A stretch of DNA of 64,000 nucleotides from Candidatus Berkiella cookevillensis (GCF_001431315.2 NZ_LKHV02000001.1:744001-808000), one strand, 5' to 3'. Counted from the first letter of the stretch, positions 26,801 to 36,346 are shown. The notes: generated by a model not told the origin, from the sequence alone. Translations and numbers: made by a program.

Positions 26801-27121
26801 TTAAAGCACTGTACAGCAACAATGTCGGTGATGTCTCTTTGCATCTTCGATGTTTTCATTGCCTTGATTCATATTTTCTTTGCCAATTTCTGTATTCGTA
26901 GCAATATGCTCTACCATTTCATTTTGGTTATTGATGAGTTCATTTATATCAAGACTTAAACTTTTTAATTGGGTTACGCCATTTTCTACATGCTCGATAT
27001 CGTCATGCTGAGCGTTTAAGAAAGTTTCTGCTGTTAATTTTTTCTTTCTTGATGATTTGTCATCCCCTGAGACCTTTCTTGCACTTGTTGAAAAAAGTTT
27101 AGGTGTTCCATTTCCAAGCAT
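26801..27121 (-). CDS. Q-SNARE-like protein with C-terminal CaaL prenylation box
   Basis: 106 residues. Residues 40-96 form one long amphipathic helix resembling a syntaxin-type SNARE motif: IEHVENGVTQLKSL, then ELINNQNEMVEHIATNT, where Gln66 lies at the zero layer (compare LVESQGEMIDRIEYNV in syntaxin 1). The chain ends HHRHCCCTVL: a CaaL box (Cys-Thr-Val-Leu, geranylgeranyl type) with two adjacent Cys that could be palmitoylated, as in the SNARE Ykt6, which ends CCAIM. The N-terminus is basic and Ser-rich, with no signal peptide. L. pneumophila LseA is a known SNARE-like Dot/Icm effector with a CaaX box. Prediction: a host membrane-fusion mimic. Confidence 0.78.
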   Translation of the reverse strand: MLGNGTPKLFSTSARKVSGDDKSSRKKKLTAETFLNAQHDDIEHVENGVTQLKSLSLDINELINNQNEMVEHIATNTEIGKENMNQGNENIEDAKRHHRHCCCTVL

Positions 27122-27350
27122 ATGAGATCCTATTTATTTGTGATTATTGAATCCTAAGAATAGCTAACTACTTCTTGAGTTTACAATTGAGTGAGATAAA
27201 AGCAAGTATTTGCACTTAAGTGATTTATCACAAGGTCTAGACCATTTGTCATCTAATAGGCAATTTTAGTTGAAATTCAATATGTTAGTAGATAAACTGC
27301 CAAAAAACCAATCAACTAACTATTTTCCTGAGGCAATGAGGTAACTTTTT

Positions 27351-29339
27351 ATGCTAGATTTCTTTAGTTCAGAAACAGTACATAATGCATGCAAAGGTTA
27401 CTGCCCAGCATTTCTTTACGATGAATTAAGAAGCAAGGGGTTATGGGATCACTTATTTCAAAATGACAGTGGTTATTTACAACAACTGACAGATATAATT
27501 TATGAAAATCCTGTGATCAGCACAACGGTGATAGCCGGTAGTTTAACTGCAGGTGCTTTCTTAGCACTCAAATCAATTCATTCGCAAACAAGCACAGCAT
27601 TATTGAGCAAAGACTTAATCCAAGCCGTTACTCTTGAGCCTACCTTATTATTAGAAACATCTGATGATGCACAAATTAATACTTTTAGATTTGCAACAGA
27701 TGCAACGGAAATACAGAAAACATATTCTGCTGTAGAGAAATTACTTAAAGAAATGCTTGATGCGTATAGACAAGAAAATGATGAGCAACAAGAACAGTGT
27801 GCACAATTAAGTAATCCAGAGGTGACTTTAGTAGAAATCAAAGAACTGTATAAGAGCGTTTTTGATCGAGATATGCCTGATGAACTTACAATACAAGATG
27901 CTACAACTCAGATTGAAGAAGCATTAACTGCACAGCTAGAAGACAGCACAAATGGAATTCAAAAATTCGAAAAGTGTCTTGAATTTATTCAATATAAAGC
28001 GCAGAAGATTGAAACGCCTATTTTTGAAATAGCAAGATGCGCTGAGACTGGTAGATTGCTCATTGATAAGAGTGTAATGGACAGCCCAAGTATGGCTATT
28101 TTTATCATGGCACTCTTATCTAAAGGACAAAAAACAGATTATAGTAGGTATTATCCAATGTTGTTTTCTGATATTTATTCAGAAGCATTTGTTGATGCAG
28201 TAGAAAATGCTCAAAACAAAGCAGACAAAGATAAAATCAGTGTTGTTGAGCAAATTAGTCGATTGATACTAAAGAAAAAACCAGAAAGTGGTGTTGAAGT
28301 TGCAGATGATAAGGTATTCATATCTGAAGAATACAGCTACTTATTTGCAAAATTTTTGGCCACAAATCATGTGCATGCGGTTGGTGGCGAATATAATAAA
28401 GATTTGAATCTCAAAAATTTATCGAAGAGAGATTGGTATCCACAGATATTTGAGGCCGAAGCCATAATAAATGCTGAGAGAGCAAGTCAAATTTTAGCTT
28501 TAAATAAGGATAAAAAATCAAAGATCCTTTCTAAAGAACAAACAGGTTTTAGTCATGACTATATTGTTAATATAGATAGTGAAGAACAGTTAGATGTTAT
28601 TTGTATTGGGCCTATTGCTGGTTCTGGTGCATTTGGCGAAGTGCATGTAGGTCGGTCGTTGATAAGAGATGAATTGCTTGCAATCAAAATTCTACATAAT
28701 GTCGATGCAGACGCTGAGAGTGAAGGAAAAGTACTGGAAGCATTAGGAGAGCATAGAGGTACCTTTAAATCAGAAGATGATAAATTAGTGATGATTTCTA
28801 AATTTTATAAAGGCACAGATTTATTTGAGTTCTTGCTGCTTGGGCCTGATAAAGCAGTGGAGCTTGATCTTGCAATTAAAGCCTGTGAGAGCATTCAATT
28901 CATGCATGATAGAGGCTATATTCACTTAGACGTTAAGCCAGAGAATTTTATGGTTGATGATACGGGAGATTCTATTAATATTTTCCGTATTGATTTTGGT
29001 ACTAGTTTGAGTATTGAAAATGTTCAAGAAATACGTGAAGACTATACAAAGGATATTCCAAAAGGAACGAATGGAAGAATGGCGCCTGAGGTTGAGGGAA
29101 CACATAAATATTCTGATCGTGAACAATTTAAAGACAGAATTTATTCGACAGCCGCAGATGTTTATTCTCTCGGTATTATGTTGAGAGATGATCTTGGTAT
29201 CAAGAACGATACTGTAAACAGCATGCTGGAGGTTGACTATGAAAAGAGGATTCAGCTTCCTGAAGTAATTAAGCAATTAAAATTAGCACAGCAAGCATCA
29301 CAAAAGGCTGATCAGAAAAAAAGCATTAAATTACGTTAA
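27351..29339 (+). CDS. Large protein with hydrophobic N-terminal segment and C-terminal Ser/Thr kinase domain
   Basis: 662 residues. A hydrophobic segment (VISTTVIAGSLTAGAFLALK, about 55-74) could be a membrane helix. Residues 90-410 are mostly helical and not recognised. The kinase domain occupies about 418-645: IAGSGAFGEVHVGRS (glycine loop), LAIKIL (Lys), GYIHLDVKPENFMVDD (catalytic loop with HxD and Asn), FRIDFGTS (DFG) and NGRMAPEV (APE). All key residues are present. The C-terminus is Lys/Gln-rich. Effector role is inferred from the eukaryotic type and context. Confidence 0.8.
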   Translation: MLDFFSSETVHNACKGYCPAFLYDELRSKGLWDHLFQNDSGYLQQLTDIIYENPVISTTVIAGSLTAGAFLALKSIHSQTSTALLSKDLIQAVTLEPTLLLETSDDAQINTFRFATDATEIQKTYSAVEKLLKEMLDAYRQENDEQQEQCAQLSNPEVTLVEIKELYKSVFDRDMPDELTIQDATTQIEEALTAQLEDSTNGIQKFEKCLEFIQYKAQKIETPIFEIARCAETGRLLIDKSVMDSPSMAIFIMALLSKGQKTDYSRYYPMLFSDIYSEAFVDAVENAQNKADKDKISVVEQISRLILKKKPESGVEVADDKVFISEEYSYLFAKFLATNHVHAVGGEYNKDLNLKNLSKRDWYPQIFEAEAIINAERASQILALNKDKKSKILSKEQTGFSHDYIVNIDSEEQLDVICIGPIAGSGAFGEVHVGRSLIRDELLAIKILHNVDADAESEGKVLEALGEHRGTFKSEDDKLVMISKFYKGTDLFEFLLLGPDKAVELDLAIKACESIQFMHDRGYIHLDVKPENFMVDDTGDSINIFRIDFGTSLSIENVQEIREDYTKDIPKGTNGRMAPEVEGTHKYSDREQFKDRIYSTAADVYSLGIMLRDDLGIKNDTVNSMLEVDYEKRIQLPEVIKQLKLAQQASQKADQKKSIKLR

Positions 29340-29764
29340 TATACAAGCCCAGCAGCATAACTGCTTCTGGGTTAATTTTTCAGAAAAGAGGGACACAAAG
29401 GTTTAAAAGGTATTATGCAAGCAAAGAAAAGCATATACTATGTGAATATGCGCATAGTTTAGTTTGTCTCTTGTGCGTTACGCCATAATATAATTACCAA
29501 TATAATTATCAAATTAATCTCTGCTATATAGCGAATACCCCAGTTTTATTAATATTTTTGATTGATTATCTATTATAGTTATTAATTTTACATTATTTGT
29601 GTTCATAGAAATTAAAGTGGATGTCCTGAATAATATATCCTTATGTTTAAATATTAGCTGTCCTAGATAAATATGAGTATATACATTATATGTTTAAGAA
29701 AACTTTCAAAAAACGATGGGGTGCGATATCATGCTTTTTTTATTGAGAATTAACTTTTTTTTAA
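29340..29764. other. Gene-free stretch, AT-rich
   Basis: About 425 bases between the kinase gene and the next gene. I see no convincing ORF, RNA or long repeat. The last 60 bases should contain the promoter for the gene at 29765. Confidence 0.5.
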
Positions 29765-30649
29765 ATGCTCAAACCCCTCATTTCATATAATAGCGCTTTT
29801 CCTATGGTACCTAAGAAAACTTGGTTAAATACTTTTTTCTGTATCGTTTTAAGTATATCTATTGCGATTTATTTGTTCTCAACGAATGTGTTTGGTTTGG
29901 TGCCAGCACTCGCTGTTTGTTTCTTTGGCATTACAATAGGATTGCTTCTAGGACAGGATGTTAAAGTGAATCCTAAGGGCAGTAAAGCGTATGTTACATC
30001 ATCAGATTTGAATGCTAAATCTAAGTCAAGCACTTCAAAACTGACCACGCTTATCAAACAGCAGCAAAATACCTATCAACAAGTATTTTTAAAAAATCCT
30101 ACTACCTTTCACCAACCCACTTTTCATTATGATTGGTGGATGTTTCCGATACCTGTACATCCTGCTGCAAGTAGTACTTCAAAGCAATATGCTGTCAATG
30201 ATGTAGAGATTACGCAATTATTGCAGCATGATTTATTCATGAAAACCTATTTTCTCAGCATCGAGAAATATCTCAATAATTTATCGAAACATGGCTGGAA
30301 TCAATACCCTATTCGTTATGAGAAAATGCTTAGATCTCTTTCTTGCTTTATATCTGTAAGTCAAAATTTAACTAAAAATCATAATATTGAATCAATACAG
30401 AAAAAGCTTTATCCGCTTGCCTCTAAAGCTGTAGAATATGCAGAACAAAATCATATGAATACGGGTCGTATGGCGATATTAATCAGGGATGTGAAGAAGA
30501 TATTAATGGGCGATGTTTTGACGAGTAAAAAGGAATTCGCCCCTGCTTTTAGAAGCGTTTCTTTATCCAATACTGAGAAATGCATTGCAGCTTTGTCATC
30601 AGAAGCTTTGTTGAACGCTGATGTGCGTTTGAAAAAAATGAGTAGCTAA
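29765..30649 (+). CDS. Unknown protein with two N-terminal membrane segments
   Basis: 294 residues. Two hydrophobic helices are seen at about 19-39 (LNTFFCIVLSISIAIYLF) and 43-62 (FGLVPALAVCFFGITIGLLL), separated by a short turn. The remaining 230 residues are soluble, helical and without a motif that I recognise. The hairpin of membrane helices near the N-terminus is often found in inclusion- or vacuole-targeted proteins of intracellular bacteria, but also in ordinary inner-membrane proteins. A small HMA protein follows on the same strand after 46 bases. Confidence 0.6.
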   Translation: MLKPLISYNSAFPMVPKKTWLNTFFCIVLSISIAIYLFSTNVFGLVPALAVCFFGITIGLLLGQDVKVNPKGSKAYVTSSDLNAKSKSSTSKLTTLIKQQQNTYQQVFLKNPTTFHQPTFHYDWWMFPIPVHPAASSTSKQYAVNDVEITQLLQHDLFMKTYFLSIEKYLNNLSKHGWNQYPIRYEKMLRSLSCFISVSQNLTKNHNIESIQKKLYPLASKAVEYAEQNHMNTGRMAILIRDVKKILMGDVLTSKKEFAPAFRSVSLSNTEKCIAALSSEALLNADVRLKKMSS

Positions 30650-30695
30650 AAAAATTATTATGATGCAAATTGTTTAACTTAAGGAGAAAAATAAC

Positions 30696-30995
30696 ATGTA
30701 TTTTGCTTTTGGATCACAATCTGAAGAACAAACCCACTCTTTTTCAGTATCTCCCATGCGTTGTGAAAAATGTGTTGAAAAAATTAGAACAGGTTTGAGT
30801 GCTTTAAACCTAACTAATGCAAATTTTAGTGTTAGTATTGAAAATAAGAGATTAACGGTTACTGCACCTACTAGCATTAGTGTGGCTGACATTATTGCTG
30901 CTTTACAAGCAGCTGGCACAACCGCTACACACATTAATTTGAATACAACGGCTCAGCCTAGTAGTGCGCCAAAACCTTGGGGTGGTTGGTTTTAA
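30696..30995 (+). CDS. Small heavy-metal-associated (HMA-like) domain protein
   Basis: 99 residues with AAGGAG ten bases before the ATG. It has SVSPMRCEKCVEKIRTGLSAL, the CxxC metal loop and first helix of the HMA fold, followed by the strand FSVSIENKRLTVTAP and the helix SVADIIAALQAAG. This matches Atx1/CopZ-type copper chaperones, with an extra N-terminal 15 residues and a Pro/Trp-rich tail (SSAPKPWGGWF). No copper ATPase lies beside it. Metal and partner unknown. Confidence 0.75.
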   Translation: MYFAFGSQSEEQTHSFSVSPMRCEKCVEKIRTGLSALNLTNANFSVSIENKRLTVTAPTSISVADIIAALQAAGTTATHINLNTTAQPSSAPKPWGGWF

Positions 30996-31013
30996 ATTTA
31001 TAGTGACATCAAT

Positions 31014-31042
31014 AAAAAAGCGGGTTATCAACCCGCTTTTTT
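31014..31042. terminator. Bidirectional intrinsic terminator
   Basis: AAAAAAGCGGGTT, a short ATC loop and AACCCGCTTTTTT form a GC-rich stem flanked by A and T runs. It lies between convergent genes (the HMA protein and the hydrolase) and can act for both. Confidence 0.85.
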
Positions 31043-31060
31043 ATGAAAGATAGAAGAGGA

Positions 31061-32257
31061 TTAGATCTTAAGCAATTTTCTGCATTTGTTATTCATGACT
31101 ATATCACCACTGGTTTGATGGTTATTAGGTGTAGTCCCATCTCTGAGTTTATGGAAAGTTTTTAAATAATTCATTGGGCAATTATGAGCTTCCACAGAAA
31201 TGCTATTGTCAGCCGCAAAACGCAATTTGCAGTCTTTTATGTTAAGTAATCTTGCATGCAAGGATACTTTTTCATTTTCATCACTTGTATTTGAGATTTC
31301 TTTCTTTAATTCTTTCTTCTGTGTTTTTCTTTGGCTTTTTAAACGATAGTGAATAGTTGCTCTTTCACAAATCACTCCGTCATCTTTTGCAATGATGTAG
31401 TCTTTTGCTTCATTAGGTAAAGCTTGATAAGCACTAAATGCATCCATTCGACCAAAGCTTAACCATAAAACAGTATTGAGTATAGGGCGGAAGAAAAATT
31501 CAGGTATTTGTGGATAAATGAGGCCACTGGCGAGTAATGCACCGCCTATTATCCAAGCGGTGCTTGTGGTAACGAATAAAGTAGCAAGCAAGCCGTATAT
31601 GATGCCTGTCAGCAATCCGGTACCCAAACCATGTAATATACTAACCATGATTTCATCGGCAAGTGTTGAGAAAGAACGATTGTTAATAAGACGCGGTGAA
31701 CATTCGTTTTTATCATTGTCTGTGATGGTTTTTTTGCTTTTTTGCAGAGTGGCAAGTTCTTCTTTATAGATAGTAGAGGCAGCCATCGTTAGAATAGCAC
31801 CACCTAATGAATGACCATTTAATAGTATATTTTTTAGAGGAATACCTAAGGAGCGATAATGATTGATGACAGCAACAGCATCATCAACCCAATCTTTTTC
31901 TGAAGAAACGCTGCCCTGACTTTTTCCAACATTTCTAAAGTTCATGCTCGTAACAATAGTCTCTTTATAAGAGAGGCTTGTTTCTTGTAATTCAAATTGA
32001 TGATTTTCAACACAATCTGCATTACCAAAGGCATGTAGAATGACTTTAGTATCAGGTGTGATTTTTAGTTTATCTGTTGAGCAGAATTGGCGCACTCCAA
32101 TCTGGGCATTTCCAGATGATTTAATCAATTTCAAATGGCTCGATATACTATCAGAATAAGATTGATTTGCTGGATCATGTGGTGCTGCTGGATAAAGCCG
32201 CTGAGCGGGCATGATAATTTTGGAGATAAATGATCCAAAGAAACGTCGCAAAAACAT
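31061..32257 (-). CDS. Alpha/beta-hydrolase protein with membrane insertion segment, effector candidate
   Basis: 398 residues. The nucleophile elbow is NILLNGHSLGGAILTM (GHSLGG, about 145-152), preceded by VILHAFGNADC, which resembles the oxyanion-strand region. After it comes a long insert with a hydrophobic, Gly-rich double segment (about 205-255: GLGTGLLTGIIYGLLATLFV and AWIIGGALLASGLIYP). A second serine hydrolase with a similar Gly-rich insert lies at 44.2 kb. It resembles the SidB/lipase-like Legionella effectors in layout only. No signal peptide. Substrate unknown. Confidence 0.7.
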   Translation of the reverse strand: MFLRRFFGSFISKIIMPAQRLYPAAPHDPANQSYSDSISSHLKLIKSSGNAQIGVRQFCSTDKLKITPDTKVILHAFGNADCVENHQFELQETSLSYKETIVTSMNFRNVGKSQGSVSSEKDWVDDAVAVINHYRSLGIPLKNILLNGHSLGGAILTMAASTIYKEELATLQKSKKTITDNDKNECSPRLINNRSFSTLADEIMVSILHGLGTGLLTGIIYGLLATLFVTTSTAWIIGGALLASGLIYPQIPEFFFRPILNTVLWLSFGRMDAFSAYQALPNEAKDYIIAKDDGVICERATIHYRLKSQRKTQKKELKKEISNTSDENEKVSLHARLLNIKDCKLRFAADNSISVEAHNCPMNYLKTFHKLRDGTTPNNHQTSGDIVMNNKCRKLLKI

Positions 32258-32372
32258 TTAGTTAACCTAATTATTTAAAAGCAAACAAAAATAATAGAGT
32301 AAAGCCGGCAAAAAAGAAATAAGAATATTTTTTAGTAACTAACTTTTTAAGAGTAACTACACAGTAAAAAAA

Positions 32373-33215
32373 TTAGTGTTTACTAAACATTTTAAGTGCG
32401 GCATTTAATTCTGTGCTGATATTAGGTGTGTTGATAAAATCGCTGTCAGCAGAAAGCTGTAAATTTTTGTAAAAGATTTCGCTATTTTGTATTTCAATTG
32501 GTAATTGATGTTTTTTATTATATTGATCAATGGCAACAGCGATAACATCGCTAAAGCAGGCACGATTTTCAGCCAGTACTTTTGTTTTGTGGTTGTTGAA
32601 GATTTTATGAATGTTTACAATTTCTTCTGGGAAGTCCCAGGCTTTGAGTATACTTTCTCCAATCATGGGGTGATAGGTCTGGATCAAATCCTTAAGTAAT
32701 GTTTCATCTTCAAGTAGTTCATCATGATCAGATGCATAAGTTAAGAGAGGAAGTATACCAACGCGGTGCATCAGTCCTGCTAATGATGCCATTTCTGGGG
32801 GAAGGGATGTAAAATTTTTGGCAATGACGTGAGAATAAGCTGCAACTTCGGTGCTTTCATTCCAAACTTGGTACATATATTTATCAATAAGTTCATGCGT
32901 TGCTTGAAAGATTTGTTCCATTGCAAGCCCAACTACGGTATGGCATACAAAGCTTAAGCCCAAGCGCGTAACGGCATTCTGTAATGAGCTGATTTCTGTT
33001 GTGCCACGCATGAGTGGACTGTTTGCAATGCGAATGATTCTGGCTGCTAATCCTGGATCAAGGCTGATGATGCTTGCAACTTTAGCAGGCAAGATATTTT
33101 TATCCTCTTCAATTTCCCTAATTTTTACAGCAATTTCAGGTTGAGTAGGCAATTTTATTTTGTTGTGATGAATGTCATCTTGTAGCCGATTAATAATAGA
33201 TTGCATATCCGCCAT
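32373..33215 (-). CDS. HDOD-domain signalling protein
   Basis: 280 residues from ATG 33215, chosen because TTGGAGC lies nine bases upstream; a TTG 12 codons earlier lacks a site. The HDOD signature is KLPTQPEIAVKIREIEED, SIISLDPGLAARIIRIANSP, SLQNAVTRLGLSFVCHTVVG, and later EMASLAGLMHRVGILPLL. HDOD proteins are catalytically silent relatives of HD-GYP phosphodiesterases and act in signal transduction. No extra sensor domain is attached. Monocistronic, convergent to the hydrolase gene's start. Confidence 0.88.
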   Translation of the reverse strand: MADMQSIINRLQDDIHHNKIKLPTQPEIAVKIREIEEDKNILPAKVASIISLDPGLAARIIRIANSPLMRGTTEISSLQNAVTRLGLSFVCHTVVGLAMEQIFQATHELIDKYMYQVWNESTEVAAYSHVIAKNFTSLPPEMASLAGLMHRVGILPLLTYASDHDELLEDETLLKDLIQTYHPMIGESILKAWDFPEEIVNIHKIFNNHKTKVLAENRACFSDVIAVAIDQYNKKHQLPIEIQNSEIFYKNLQLSADSDFINTPNISTELNAALKMFSKH

Positions 33216-33360
33216 ATTTTTAAAGCTCCAATACGATTCTGAGTATTCCAAGCTCGCATACTAAATAATAATATTAGACTATTTTTTTATTGTACATTTA
33301 GGCAATGTTTAATTAAGCAGTGTCATCCTTTTGTGAATAAAACGCATGTGCTGTGACTAC

Positions 33361-33490
33361 ATATACTCATAACAGTCGATTTTTAGGTGAGGCGGCAAAG
33401 GAGCGAATCCCCGGGAGTGCACAAATAGTGCATGACTGGGGTGAGAGAGTGCAGCCAACAAAACCTAAAATTCGAATGTGAAGAGTATAT
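33361..33490. repeat. 130-base palindromic intergenic element
   Basis: The ends ATATACTC and GAGTATAT pair. Inside, TCGATTTTTAGGT pairs with ACCTAAAATTCGA with two mismatches, then GGCGGC with GCAGCC, CCCC with GGGG, and a top hairpin TGCAC-AAATA-GTGCA. The nested design is that of long intergenic palindromes such as ERIC and YPAL of enterobacteria, which are non-autonomous mobile units and fold as RNA. It lies upstream of thrS and could be transcribed into its leader. Confidence 0.7.
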
Positions 33491-33601
33491 CTAAAGGATC
33501 TTAAAAAAGAATTAAAATAAAGCGTGCTTGTTTTCAAATCATTTCCTTAATTTGATAAGATGACGTATTCTGTTGTAACTTTTTGAAATTGGAAGCATTC
33601 T

Positions 33602-35509
33602 ATGACGGTAATTACTTTACCTGATGGCAAAAATCTTGAGTTTGATCACTTTGTAACAGCCCATGAAGTTGCTGAAACGATTAGTAAAAAATTAGCTAAA
33701 CGCGCAGTTGCTGCTAAGTTAAATGACAAAATAGTGGATCTATCTACGCTTATTAAGCAAGATTCTAAAGTCACCATTCTGACATCAGAAGATCCAGAGG
33801 GTTTAGAGGTATTAAGACACTCTACAGCTCACCTATTAGCGCATGCTGTACAATCTGTTTATCCTCAAGCACAAGTAACAATTGGCCCTGTCATTGAAGA
33901 TGGCTTTTACTATGACTTTGCCTTTGACAGACCCTTTACACCTGAAGACTTAGCTTTATTTGAAGCAAAGATGCAAGAGCTGTCTAGACAGAATCTAACA
34001 GTCACACGCCATGAATTTACGCGCGAAGAAGCTATTGATAAATTCACATTGATGGGTGAAAAATATAAAGTCAAAATCATTGAGAAAATTCCTGCCGGTG
34101 AAGTGCTTTCTTTCTATCAACAGGGAGATTTTATCGATCTCTGTCGTGGGCCCCACGTACCCAGTACTGGCAGAATTCAAGTCTTTAAATTAATGAAAGT
34201 TGCAGGGGCTTACTGGGAAGGTAATTCTGAAAATGAAATGCTACAGCGCATTTATGGTACCTGCTGGGCCGATCAAAAAGAGTTGAAACAATATTTATTT
34301 CGTCTTGAAGAAGCAGAAAAAAGAGATCACAGAAAGCTTGGCAAAAAATACGATCTTTTCCATATGCAAGAAGAAGCACCTGGGATGGTATTTTGGCATC
34401 CTAAAGGTTGGGTTGTTTATCAACAAATTGTGCAATACATTCGAAAACTCATTACTAAAAATGACTATCAAGAAGTGAATACACCACAATTGGTTGATAG
34501 ATCTTTGTGGGAACGTTCAGGGCATTGGGCCATGTTTGGCGAAAATATGTTTACGGTTACTTGTGAAGAGAAAGTCTTTGCGATTAAACCTATGAACTGC
34601 CCATGCCATGTGCAAATTTTTAATCAAGGCATCAAAAGTTATCGCGAACTACCCATTCGTCTAGCAGAATTTGGAAGTTGTCACCGAAATGAGCCTTCAG
34701 GTGCTTTGCATGGCATTATGCGTGCCCGTAACTTTGTGCAAGATGATGCGCATATCTTTTGCACAGAAGATCAAATTCAAGATGAAGTGTCTTGTTTTAT
34801 TGATCTTTTATTTAAGGTATACAAAGATTTTGGCTTTGAAGAAGTATTAATTAAGTTGTCTACCCGACCCGATCAGCGTGTTGGATCGGATGAGGTATGG
34901 GATAAAGCAGAGCTCGCTTTACAGACTGCTTTGGACAGTAAAGCACTAAAATGGGAGCTGCATCCTAAAGAAGGTGCATTTTATGGACCTAAGATAGAGT
35001 TCTCTCTCAAAGATTGCTTAGGGCGTGTATGGCAATGTGGTACGATTCAAGTCGACTTTTCTATGCCGGATAGATTAGGTGCTCAATATGTTGCAGAAGA
35101 TAGCAGCAAAAAGGTGCCAGTCATATTGCATCGAGCTATACTAGGCTCCTTAGAAAGATTTATTGGTATCTTGATTGAGCAATATGCGGGATCATTGCCT
35201 GTTTGGCTCTCTCCTGTCCAGGTAGCTGTCTTAAATATTACCGAATCTCAAGCAGAATATGTTACAAATATAGCTAATCAGCTTTCTAATTTAGGCATTA
35301 GAGCTGTTGCTGACTTGAGAAACGAGAAAATAGGGTTTAAAATCCGCGAGCACACTGTACAACGTGTGCCTTATTTATTGGTTGTGGGCGATAGAGAACG
35401 AGAGACAAATTCTGTGTCTGTTCGTACCCGAGAAGGGGTTGATTTAGGTGTCAAACCAATAAAGGAATTTGAGGTGTTAATTACGAATGATTTACAATTG
35501 TCTAAATAA
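33602..35509 (+). CDS. thrS: Threonyl-tRNA synthetase
   Basis: 635 residues (E. coli 642). It has the TGS domain (1-62), the second additional domain with [11 protein letters not shown] and a later [10 protein letters not shown] (zinc-type editing site His/Cys), and the class II core: [12 protein letters not shown] (zinc Cys), [11 protein letters not shown] (motif 2), and [21 protein letters not shown] (motif 3). The C-terminal anticodon domain is complete. It attaches threonine to tRNA-Thr and hydrolyses Ser-tRNA-Thr. First gene of the thrS-infC-rpmI-rplT block, 350 bases after the HDOD gene. Confidence 0.98.
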   Translation: MTVITLPDGKNLEFDHFVTAHEVAETISKKLAKRAVAAKLNDKIVDLSTLIKQDSKVTILTSEDPEGLEVLRHSTAHLLAHAVQSVYPQAQVTIGPVIEDGFYYDFAFDRPFTPEDLALFEAKMQELSRQNLTVTRHEFTREEAIDKFTLMGEKYKVKIIEKIPAGEVLSFYQQGDFIDLCRGPHVPSTGRIQVFKLMKVAGAYWEGNSENEMLQRIYGTCWADQKELKQYLFRLEEAEKRDHRKLGKKYDLFHMQEEAPGMVFWHPKGWVVYQQIVQYIRKLITKNDYQEVNTPQLVDRSLWERSGHWAMFGENMFTVTCEEKVFAIKPMNCPCHVQIFNQGIKSYRELPIRLAEFGSCHRNEPSGALHGIMRARNFVQDDAHIFCTEDQIQDEVSCFIDLLFKVYKDFGFEEVLIKLSTRPDQRVGSDEVWDKAELALQTALDSKALKWELHPKEGAFYGPKIEFSLKDCLGRVWQCGTIQVDFSMPDRLGAQYVAEDSSKKVPVILHRAILGSLERFIGILIEQYAGSLPVWLSPVQVAVLNITESQAEYVTNIANQLSNLGIRAVADLRNEKIGFKIREHTVQRVPYLLVVGDRERETNSVSVRTREGVDLGVKPIKEFEVLITNDLQLSK

Positions 35510-35544
35510 CATTTAAACGTAGTTAATAAATGATAAGGAACGTG

Positions 35545-35561
35545 AAGGAGGAATGGCAATT
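35545..35561 (+). promoter_or_regulatory. Ribosome site and ATT start of infC
   Basis: AAGGAGG (35545-35551) lies one base before an ATG (35553) but seven bases before an in-frame ATT (35559-35561). Seven is the good spacing and one is not workable. infC is known to start at AUU in many bacteria, which lets IF3 repress its own translation. The sequence therefore supports the ATT start. Confidence 0.7.
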
Positions 35562-36101
35562 AGCTCAAAAAAGTCAGACATTAAAATTAACAAGGCGATC
35601 ACAGCGAGAGATGTTCGTTTAGTTGATCCGGATAATATTCTAGACCCGCGTATTTTAGGCCCTGGCCAACATATTGGTATCATGAGCCGATTTGATGCGC
35701 AGAAAATTGCGAATCTAATGGGTTTAGATTTAGTCGAAGTATCACCGAATACTGATCCGCCTGTTGTGCGCGTAATGGATTACGGGAAGTTTCTGTTTGG
35801 TGTTAGAAAAACCAAGAAAAAGCAGAGAGTTCAGAAATTAAAGGAAGTTAAGCTAAGACCCGTTACTGATGAAGGAGATTACCAGGTAAAACTACGCAAC
35901 CTGTCGAGCTTCTTAGACCACGGGGATAAAGTTAAGATCACATTACGATTTAAAGGCCGCGAAATTACCCATAAAGATTTGGGGCAAAAGTTACTTGATC
36001 GTTTAAAACTCGATATCGCTGAAGTGGGTGTCGTTGATCAAGAACCTAAATTGGAAGGCAGACAAATGGTAATGGTGGTATCACCTAAAACTAAAAAATA
36101 A
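35559..36101 (+). CDS. infC: Translation initiation factor IF-3
   Basis: About 180 residues from the ATT start. The N-domain contains GLDLVEVSPNTDPPVVRVMD and YGKFLFGVRKTKKKQR; the C-domain contains KLRPVTDEGDYQVKLRNLSS, KITLRFKGREITHKDLG and EGRQMVMVVSP. IF-3 keeps the 30S subunit free and checks the start codon. Compared with E. coli it has an insertion of about 12 residues near residue 25 (PDNILDPRILGPGQH). It lies 43 bases after thrS and 17 before rpmI, the conserved order. Confidence 0.97.
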   Translation: MSSKKSDIKINKAITARDVRLVDPDNILDPRILGPGQHIGIMSRFDAQKIANLMGLDLVEVSPNTDPPVVRVMDYGKFLFGVRKTKKKQRVQKLKEVKLRPVTDEGDYQVKLRNLSSFLDHGDKVKITLRFKGREITHKDLGQKLLDRLKLDIAEVGVVDQEPKLEGRQMVMVVSPKTKK

Positions 36102-36118
36102 ATGCGGAGTTGAGTTAA

Positions 36119-36328
36119 ATGACTAAGAAAGTACGAACGAAGCTTAAAACGAATCGTGGCGCTTGCAAACGCTTTAAAGTATCTGCTTCAGGTAAAGTGC
36201 GTTACAGAAAAGCTAATCGTAACCACATCAAAACTAAACAATCTACTAAGAGAGTTAGACACGCTAAAGCTAATGGTGTCCTAACCCCACAAGATGGCAA
36301 ATTAGTACTTGTAATGTTAAGAACCTAA
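36119..36328 (+). CDS. rpmI: 50S ribosomal protein L35
   Basis: 69 residues, basic. TKKVRTKLKTNRGACKRFKV, RKANRNHIKTKQSTKRVRHA and the rest match L35. It is slightly longer at the C-terminus than the E. coli protein (65). Sits between infC and rplT with 17- and 18-base gaps and is translationally coupled in relatives. Confidence 0.96.
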   Translation: MTKKVRTKLKTNRGACKRFKVSASGKVRYRKANRNHIKTKQSTKRVRHAKANGVLTPQDGKLVLVMLRT

Positions 36329-36346
36329 GATAAGTAGAGGCAGAAA

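Noticed and set aside
33361..33490. Riboswitch or T-box leader for thrS
   Set aside because: The structure is a long symmetric palindrome without a T-box sequence or a following terminator; an intergenic repeat explains it better.
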